Positions 1-4,898 of a stretch of DNA of 5,502 bases are shown here, one piece after another. Made by a program: the position numbers and the translations under genes. Source of the stretch: Crenothrix polyspora (lineage in GTDB: Bacteria > Pseudomonadota > Gammaproteobacteria > Methylococcales > Methylomonadaceae); assembly GCA_945903675.1 (NCBI GenBank), contig CAMDOP010000223.1, forward strand, positions 1 to 5,502, read 5' to 3'. Positions within the stretch are counted from its first letter, which is position 1. Each line of letters begins with the position of its first letter. Below the pieces are notes generated by a model. It saw only the letters and a program-made list of their open reading frames with translations, had not been told where the DNA came from and made no database searches.

Positions 1-143
1 CGACTATTAGCGGGTGCAACACGAATCGGGATATAGCCTTCTGAATGCAATGCAGTAATCAAAGTGTGCTCATCAATGGCGTCTTTAATACCTTCTTCTG
101 TTTCACCCAGACTATTAACGGCTTTATAGGTAAATAATGGCAT
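1..143 (-). CDS. gspF: Type II secretion inner-membrane platform protein GspF, N-terminal fragment
   Basis: Only the first 47 codons are in the window; the gene continues beyond the left edge. The fragment begins MPLFTYKAVNSLGETEEG and runs to IPIRVAPANS, which is the typical opening of GspF (GspF/PilC family): a short beta strand with the FxYKA motif, a G-E-x-x-x-G turn, then a helix ending in a GYIPIRV strand. In the family, GspF is a polytopic inner-membrane protein that forms the platform on which the GspE ATPase acts. The start ATG lies one nucleotide after the gspE stop codon, with a GGAAG Shine-Dalgarno inside the end of gspE, so the two genes are almost certainly co-transcribed and probably translationally coupled. 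GspF is preferred over PilC because the preceding gene is GspE-like. Membrane segments and the rest of the protein are not visible. Confidence 0.88.
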   Translation of the reverse strand, partial: MPLFTYKAVNSLGETEEGIKDAIDEHTLITALHSEGYIPIRVAPANS

Positions 144-144
144 C

Positions 145-1842
145 TTAAGCTTCCGAGGTGACTCGCATAACTTCTTCCAGAGTCGTAATGCCTTGTATGA
201 CCTTCACCAAGCCATTTTCATAAAGTGTTTGCATGCCTTCAATAACGGCAAGCTTTTGAATGGCACCCGCTTCTTCATGAGCCATAATAAGTTTACGTAT
301 AGGATCAGTCATGGGTAAAAACTCAATGATAGCCAGTCGTCCACGGTAACCCATGCCTGCACAGGCTGAACAACCCACTGGTTTGTATAAAACAATATCC
401 GCCTCGTCAGTAAACCGACGCAGATTCAAACTGCTGACAATTTCGGGTTCGGCGATACTAGCGACCTTACAAGATGGACATAGTTTTCTAACTAAACGTT
501 GCGCCAAAATTCCATTGACGGTTGAGGTGAGTAAATATTCCTCAAGCCCCATATCTAGCAACCGAGTGATACCTCCCGCCGCATCATTAGTATGTAAAGT
601 CGATAATACCAAATGCCCAGTAAGGGCAGACTGAACAGCAATTTTTGCTGTCTCAAGGTCACGCATTTCACCGATCATAATGACATCAGGATCTTGCCGA
701 ACTATAGAGCGCAATGCTGAGGCAAAAGTTAAACCGATTTGCGGCTTGGCCTGAATTTGATTAACGCCTTCCATTTGATATTCTACCGGATCTTCTACAG
801 TAATTATTTTGCGTTCAGGGGTATTTAGTTGTTTTAAGGCGGCATACATCGTGGTTGATTTACCACTACCCGTAGGGCCGGTAATCAGAATAATGCCATG
901 TGGCAGCGATAATATATCAATAAACTGCTGTAGATGACGCCCAGCAAAACCCAAGCCTGCAAAATCCAGGACTGTATTTTCTTTATCCAGTAAGCGGATA
1001 ACCACACTTTCACCATACATGGTGGGAATGGTCGATACTCTTAAATCCAACTCCTTGCCTAACATTTGTACTTTAATACGGCCATCTTGAGGCAAGCGCC
1101 GTTCGGCAATATTCAGCTTAGCCATAATCTTAATACGCGAAATAACAGCAGCGGTTGACTTTACATTAGGGGCATCAATTTCTTGTAAAACCCCATCAAC
1201 ACGCAGTCTGATTTTTAAGGTTTGCTCAAAGGGTTCAACATGGATGTCTGAAGCTTTGGTTTCAATAGCTCTTTGCATAATCAAATTGACCATTTTGATA
1301 ACCGGCGCTTCACTAGCCAAATCTTTTAAATGCTCTAAATCTTCTTCACCAAATTCATCACCTAGATCATTTGCGGCTAGGTCATCTATCAGTTTATCCA
1401 TTTTTGATCGATCTTCACCGTATTGCACATCTAGCGCGGCATCGATTTCTGATAATAACCCCACTTTAGCCATGATGACTTTTCCTGACGCCAAACATAA
1501 TGCGCCTATTGAAAAATGATCTTCAGGATCCATCATGGCGACAGTAATGTCATCATTGGTTTGATTTAAACCGATGATATGATTGCTTTTTAAGAATCGT
1601 AAGGACACCGTCTCAGGTAGTTCGGTTTCCTGCGGATACTGATCAGATTCAACTTTTTCAAACTGCCCCGATTCAACAAAAGCATTGGCCACGTCCAGTT
1701 CCGAACATAAACCTAATTTAAGCAATAATTGGGGGATATTTTCGGCTACCGAGGTTTTTTGTACTCGCTCAACTTTTTTTAATTCTGTGGCGGAAAGTTT
1801 ATTATGCTTTTGTAAGGTTTCTAGCAAAGCCTCATAGGCCAT
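145..1842 (-). CDS. gspE: Type II secretion system ATPase GspE
   Basis: This 565-residue hexameric ATPase would power pseudopilus assembly at the cytoplasmic face of the inner membrane. An N-terminal MshEN/T2SSE-N-like domain spans roughly residues 1-140, followed by an acidic linker at about 143-170 and then the ATPase core. Visible motifs are Walker A GPTGSGKST (322-330, Lys328), the Asp box ITVEDPVEY (347-355), Walker B DPDVIMIGEMRD (384-395) and the His box LTGHLVLSTLHTND (407-420). A zinc-binding tetracysteine follows (Cys455, Cys458, Cys491, Cys494). The TND-AAGGITRLLDMG stretch and the TTLEEVMRVT ending are GspE-like rather than PilB-like. The length exceeds Vibrio EpsE (about 500) and is close to Xanthomonas XpsE, which also carries an extra N-terminal domain. 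The chosen ATG has a good Shine-Dalgarno (AGGGG, 8 nt away). The gene is intact. Met393 replaces the commoner Ile of GEIRD, a conservative change. gspF follows after one nucleotide. Confidence 0.96.
   Translation of the reverse strand: MAYEALLETLQKHNKLSATELKKVERVQKTSVAENIPQLLLKLGLCSELDVANAFVESGQFEKVESDQYPQETELPETVSLRFLKSNHIIGLNQTNDDITVAMMDPEDHFSIGALCLASGKVIMAKVGLLSEIDAALDVQYGEDRSKMDKLIDDLAANDLGDEFGEEDLEHLKDLASEAPVIKMVNLIMQRAIETKASDIHVEPFEQTLKIRLRVDGVLQEIDAPNVKSTAAVISRIKIMAKLNIAERRLPQDGRIKVQMLGKELDLRVSTIPTMYGESVVIRLLDKENTVLDFAGLGFAGRHLQQFIDILSLPHGIILITGPTGSGKSTTMYAALKQLNTPERKIITVEDPVEYQMEGVNQIQAKPQIGLTFASALRSIVRQDPDVIMIGEMRDLETAKIAVQSALTGHLVLSTLHTNDAAGGITRLLDMGLEEYLLTSTVNGILAQRLVRKLCPSCKVASIAEPEIVSSLNLRRFTDEADIVLYKPVGCSACAGMGYRGRLAIIEFLPMTDPIRKLIMAHEEAGAIQKLAVIEGMQTLYENGLVKVIQGITTLEEVMRVTSEA
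150..154 (-). promoter_or_regulatory. Ribosome binding site of gspF
   Basis: Read on the minus strand this is GGAAG, 6 nt before the gspF ATG. It lies inside the last codons of gspE, which supports coupled translation of the two genes and fixes the gspF start. Confidence 0.6.
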
Positions 1843-1850
1843 GAGTATTT

Positions 1851-1855
1851 CCCCT
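1851..1855 (-). promoter_or_regulatory. Ribosome binding site of gspE
   Basis: AGGGG on the minus strand, 8 nt before the ATG at 1842. It supports this start codon for the 565-residue product. Confidence 0.65.
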
Positions 1856-1891
1856 GATCAAGGAATTGTAATTTTCAAATAAAACAGCTAG

Positions 1892-1924
1892 GTAGGTCGG
1901 GCACATGCTTTTCGTGCCCGACAT
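1892..1924 (+). repeat. REP-like palindrome, copy 1
   Basis: A GTAG head (1892-1895) is followed by a perfect 9-bp stem, GTCGGGCAC (1896-1904) and GTGCCCGAC (1914-1922), around a 9-nt loop ATGCTTTTC, and then AT. A GTAG tetranucleotide just before a short GC-rich hairpin is the signature of REP elements mobilised by REP-associated tyrosine transposases (RAYTs). It is homologous to copy 2 at 1990-2023, which lies in the opposite orientation 69 nt away (stem to stem). In the gspE transcript, if this begins upstream, the hairpin would sit in the leader about 55-80 nt before the start codon. No T-rich tail follows in either direction, so a canonical terminator role is not indicated. Confidence 0.8.
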
Positions 1925-1989
1925 TTTCGCATTAGAATGCACAAATGACATTGAAGAAATCCTCTCGATATGCTGATTTTGACCATTGA

Positions 1990-2023
1990 ATGTTGGGCAA
2001 CGAAAAGATGTTGCCCAACCTAC
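1990..2023 (-). repeat. REP-like palindrome, copy 2 (inverted relative to copy 1)
   Basis: Read on the minus strand it has the GTAG head (2023-2020), a perfect 10-bp stem GTTGGGCAAC/GTTGCCCAAC (arms 2010-2019 and 1992-2001), and the loop ATCTTTTC, then AT. Compared with copy 1 the third stem pair is T-A instead of C-G, a compensated change that keeps the hairpin, and both loops contain CTTTTC. It begins only 4 nt past the cupredoxin stop codon, so it could form at the 3' end of that message and protect it or attenuate transcription. The two copies together resemble a BIME-type inverted pair. Confidence 0.8.
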
Positions 2024-2027
2024 ATGA

Positions 2028-2720
2028 CTACGCACTTTTTTTAGTTTTCAATGAGGACCATTGTTTCTTTATTAACTCTTTAATGCGCGTAGCATTAAGC
2101 AAAATAATAAAGGGAATCACGCAACCCACTAACACAAAGAGTATTAATATAGCAGTGGTTAGTGAGCTCCAATCTACGGGATAGCTATCGGCTTTTACTG
2201 GTGCGGTTAGTCCCGGTATGCTAGGTAAATCACCATTGCCGCCATCAACTTTTAATTGTGCTTTCATGCCTTTTTCCATGTGTTGGGGCAGTTCACAATG
2301 GACGAGATAGGTCTTTTTTAAGCTTGGAACAATTAGCGAGGCTTGTAACTGGCCTTCGCCATAAAGCTCTAAATGAAACATACCATCAGGATATAAATAA
2401 CCCGGTAAGCCATGTATCATCAATTGATGGCGTATCTGGTCATCATTAATGAAGGTAATGTTGATTTTAGCGCAGGGTTTAACATTCCATTCTTGCTGAT
2501 CGAAGGCAAACATCTTGCCAGTAAACTTTTGGGCATGTTGTTGACCGGCTCGAATAGTAATATCAACGGTTTCTGAAATAGCCGTGCAGTCCCTAGGCAG
2601 GGTGTCGCTGTTGGCATTCATAATCATGCCTTTATCATCCATCAGCATACCGGCCATTTCCATGGCAGTTACCCATGAACTAGCGCAGATCATGACTAAA
2701 GTGAGTGCTAAGGTTTTCAT
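2028..2720 (-). CDS. Membrane-anchored periplasmic cupredoxin (type 1 blue copper protein)
   Basis: The 230-residue product has a Sec signal peptide (about 1-19, ending WVTA), a methionine-rich start of the mature chain (Met20, 22, 25, 27, 32, 34), a cupredoxin domain at about 50-158, a proline-rich linker, a transmembrane helix at about 187-209 and a basic cytoplasmic tail (KKQW...KTKKSA). This predicts a periplasmic copper domain tethered to the inner membrane. Type 1 copper ligands are predicted as His98 (RHQLMIHGLP), Cys142, His147 and Met152 in VHCELPQHMEKGM. The C-x4-H-x4-M spacing is that of rusticyanin and auracyanin, and rules out the CuA pattern, which needs two cysteines in this loop. 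A role as electron carrier or copper donor to the adjacent oxidase is inferred. Its ATG overlaps the oxidase stop codon (ATGA), with GGAAA 5 nt upstream at 2726-2730, so expression is tied to the oxidase. No established gene name is recognised. Confidence 0.88.
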   Translation of the reverse strand: MKTLALTLVMICASSWVTAMEMAGMLMDDKGMIMNANSDTLPRDCTAISETVDITIRAGQQHAQKFTGKMFAFDQQEWNVKPCAKINITFINDDQIRHQLMIHGLPGYLYPDGMFHLELYGEGQLQASLIVPSLKKTYLVHCELPQHMEKGMKAQLKVDGGNGDLPSIPGLTAPVKADSYPVDWSSLTTAILILFVLVGCVIPFIILLNATRIKELIKKQWSSLKTKKSA

Positions 2721-4375
2721 GATTGTTTCCGTCTAATAAGTAGCACACTAAAAACTAACAAGGCGATGATTAAGCCAGCTAGCAAGCCGAAGAGGATGAT
2801 ATGACTATAATTCGGAGCGACTAAGCCAGCATCACCGAGTAAGGCAGCAAAATCACCGCTGGCCCATACCGCTTGTTTTTTAGCGTAATAGTCTTTATTA
2901 AACACTTGATCGAATAACTCATCATGCATTTTTGGCATACCTAGTTCATCAAGATAATGTTTGTAAGCAAGAATAGCCATATTACCGCCCGGTTCCATGC
3001 CGTCGGTAGTCGTGCCTGTAGGTACATGATCATGAAACATCCATAAGCCAGCCCCATAGCTATGTAAGCCATCATCTTTGGTTTGTAAGCGTAAATCGGT
3101 GCGTTGCGCGGGGGCGATATCAAAGACATCCCGTGTTATTTGCTGGGCTTCGGATAGTTCTACGCCATCTAAGGCGGTGGTCGTCGCTTTATGGCCATGA
3201 ATATGTAAAGCGATAGAAGAGCGCTGTAAATTGGCGACATGCAGCTTAATGGTCTCGTTTTCTTCTGCGATGATCATAGCATCACGTAGCGTATAAGGAA
3301 AAGAGTGGCCATTGAGCATGAAGTAGTTCTCAAAAGACTCGGTCATGTTGTAGTCTCTAGCCATGCGTTGCGCAATGAGCCTAGGGTCAATGGCTGTTTG
3401 AATGATAGACGCCAATTTCTTATCAACGGATTGATAATGTAGATCATATTCTTGGCTGTAAGCTTTTTTGACCGCAGCAGAAGGGTGGCGTACTTGTCCT
3501 GAACCTATATTAAAGGTTTGTAGCCAGTTATTGGCTTTATTTTCTTCAACGATGAACATGCCATTTAGTCCCATCATAAAATGCTGCGCAGTTTGTACAT
3601 GACAGTGATAAAGCATAGTGCCTGCGTGTCTAGGCTGAATTTGGTAAGTGTGGCTCTTACCTGGAAAAACCGCATGTTCTTCCATACCATCATTATCTTG
3701 GCCTTGGTCATTCAGCCAAGGATGATCTACGCCATGTAAATGTATGGTGTGCGGTAAATAATGGGTGTTTTCTAAGGTAATATAAACTTTATCGCCTTGT
3801 TCAACCCGTATGACAGGAGATGGCGCGCGTAATAAAGGATTGGCCACTAATGAGTTAAAGTTTTTTAGCGCCATACCTCGTGCTTTGGGGGCATAGACCC
3901 AAAGCCCCGGTTGTATGCCTGGGGCTATGTCATAAGTATTGATTAAATACTCACCATCAGGACTGCTGCCATTAAGCTCAACAACTTCCAGTTTAATCCG
4001 AATAATATCGGGATCGCCATCATGATCTAAATCATCGCTCATCGTAATGGCATCTTGAGCAAAATTAGTCTGCATTAAGGTGGCCATCGAGACATTATTC
4101 GTGCCTTTAACCGAGGTGACAATATCATAGGGATTATCAGGTTCGCAGGAAGGCGCCGCGTCTATGGTAACGCCTTCGATAACTTGTGCAGGTCGCCACT
4201 CAGGATGATCATTGGAGCAGGGTTTGTTGATGCTACTATTGTCTGAACGACTGTAAATAGTCTCAGGAGGCATGATGCCAGCCGGTTCTTGTAATTGTGG
4301 GGCGACTTTAAAAAGTGCAGCGACCAATACCACCAGTAGCGGTACTATCCAGAGCATAGCGTATTTAGGATTCAT
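2717..4375 (-). CDS. Membrane-anchored two-domain-type multicopper oxidase
   Basis: This 552-residue protein has an N-terminal hydrophobic segment (about 6-23, signal anchor), two copper-type cupredoxin domains (about 123-277 and 345-475) and a C-terminal transmembrane helix (about 525-547) ending RRKQS. The catalytic bulk should be periplasmic. Four paired-histidine motifs supply the eight ligands of a trinuclear copper cluster: HLH (212-214), HCH (257-259), HIH (391-393) and HDH (448-450). Type 1 ligands in domain 1 are His209, Cys258 and His265; the axial position, by alignment with nitrite reductase GMNG, is Leu270. Domain 2 lacks the type 1 site (Ile388 and Asp449 replace His and Cys). 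Multicopper oxidases couple one-electron substrate oxidation to reduction of O2 to water; here Cu(I) or the partner cupredoxin is a plausible donor. Residues 25-122 are unassigned. The start at 4375 has no clear Shine-Dalgarno, and Met7 is the only close alternative. The 3' end overlaps the cupredoxin gene by 4 nt. No gene symbol is certain. Confidence 0.9.
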   Translation of the reverse strand: MNPKYAMLWIVPLLVVLVAALFKVAPQLQEPAGIMPPETIYSRSDNSSINKPCSNDHPEWRPAQVIEGVTIDAAPSCEPDNPYDIVTSVKGTNNVSMATLMQTNFAQDAITMSDDLDHDGDPDIIRIKLEVVELNGSSPDGEYLINTYDIAPGIQPGLWVYAPKARGMALKNFNSLVANPLLRAPSPVIRVEQGDKVYITLENTHYLPHTIHLHGVDHPWLNDQGQDNDGMEEHAVFPGKSHTYQIQPRHAGTMLYHCHVQTAQHFMMGLNGMFIVEENKANNWLQTFNIGSGQVRHPSAAVKKAYSQEYDLHYQSVDKKLASIIQTAIDPRLIAQRMARDYNMTESFENYFMLNGHSFPYTLRDAMIIAEENETIKLHVANLQRSSIALHIHGHKATTTALDGVELSEAQQITRDVFDIAPAQRTDLRLQTKDDGLHSYGAGLWMFHDHVPTGTTTDGMEPGGNMAILAYKHYLDELGMPKMHDELFDQVFNKDYYAKKQAVWASGDFAALLGDAGLVAPNYSHIILFGLLAGLIIALLVFSVLLIRRKQS

Positions 4376-4423
4376 TAATAGCGATGAAATAGTGAGGTAA
4401 TGAAAGCTATTGTAAAGGGCGAG

Positions 4424-4438
4424 CTAGGTAAATCCTAG
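4424..4438 (-). promoter_or_regulatory. Small dyad upstream of the oxidase gene, possible operator
   Basis: CTAGG (4424-4428) and CCTAG (4434-4438) form a perfect 5-bp dyad with a 5-nt centre. On the minus strand it lies just upstream of a TACAAT hexamer (4414-4409), 34-39 nt before the oxidase ATG, that could serve as a -10 box. No good -35 hexamer is visible at 16-18 nt, which would fit an activator-dependent promoter but equally fits no promoter at all. The dyad is short enough to occur by chance. Confidence 0.22.
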
Positions 4439-4482
4439 TGACCTTTGGATTGATTCAATCGGTATGGCGATAATTAGCTTGC

Positions 4483-4517
4483 TTAGGTCGGGTTAGGCGC
4501 TAGCCGTAACCCGACAT
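4483..4517 (+). repeat. REP-like palindrome, copy 3
   Basis: A TTAG head (4483-4486, probably a changed GTAG) precedes a perfect 9-bp stem, GTCGGGTTA (4487-4495) and TAACCCGAC (4507-4515). Inside it GGC (4496-4498) can pair with GCC (4503-4505) around a GCTA loop, leaving one bulged G. The head, the GTCGGG/CCCGAC base of the stem and the trailing AT match copies 1 and 2, while the upper stem and loop differ. It is therefore the same broad family but another subtype. It lies about 110-140 nt upstream of the oxidase start. Confidence 0.72.
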
Positions 4518-4691
4518 ATTTACGATTGTGTCGGTTACGCTGAACTTATCCAAGCTATATGACTGCATTTAATCAACGGTATTTTAGGCGTAGGGTGGAT
4601 TGACTCTGTGGGAATATTCCGTACAGATTAAAACGCCGTACGGACGTTAAAAATAATCAAACTATAACGGTTATACATAGTTATTTTTTTT

Positions 4692-4715
4692 ATTAGTGTA
4701 ATTTTGTACACTAAT
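4692..4715. promoter_or_regulatory. 9-bp inverted repeat, candidate transcription-factor operator
   Basis: ATTAGTGTA (4692-4700) and TACACTAAT (4707-4715) are perfect reverse complements separated by 6 nt. The half-site length and spacing fit a dimeric repressor or activator site. It lies about 317 nt upstream of the oxidase start, which is far for a promoter operator, and no regulator gene is in the window, so its target is unknown. Confidence 0.35.
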
Positions 4716-4898
4716 GTTTGAGTTATTTATCTTTAGCAGAAGATTTGTTTCATAACTTTGGATGCGATGCAAACTAACTTTAAGTCATGTTAGTTTATTT
4801 TTTTAAATTGCTTCCGTTTCAAAAAGAAATTTCTTGCTGATTTTTGGCGATCATTAGGAAACAAAATCTTTTTGATTTCTGATTGTTTGATTTAACTA

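Noticed and set aside
353..634. Plus-strand frames within gspE (353-634 and 1244-1519)
   Set aside because: Both are antisense shadows of a strongly supported ATPase gene and show no recognisable protein features.
1865..1870. TACAAT on the minus strand as a -10 box for gspE
   Set aside because: The hexamer is good but no -35-like sequence lies 16-18 nt upstream and the leader would be only about 15 nt; too weak to annotate.
1992..2019. Intrinsic terminator after the cupredoxin gene
   Set aside because: The hairpin is strong, but the sequence after it on the minus strand is ATTCAATGG, with no U tract; it is better explained as a REP element.
1832..2035. 67-residue minus-strand frame across the cupredoxin-gspE spacer
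   Set aside because: It runs through both REP hairpins and overlaps the gspE start; its sequence is simply the translation of the palindromes.
2259..2429. The cupredoxin as a CuA (cytochrome oxidase subunit II-like) protein
   Set aside because: The ligand loop has only one cysteine (Cys142); CuA needs CxxxC, and the membrane helix is C-terminal rather than N-terminal.
2717..4375. The oxidase as a copper nitrite reductase (NirK)
   Set aside because: The type 1 site resembles NirK, but all four HxH pairs of a trinuclear cluster are present, whereas NirK has a single type 2 copper with three His ligands.
4771..4803. AAACTAAC/GTTAGTTT hairpin followed by a T run as a terminator on the plus strand
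   Set aside because: The stem is AT-rich with a 10-nt loop, and no plus-strand gene lies upstream that would need it.
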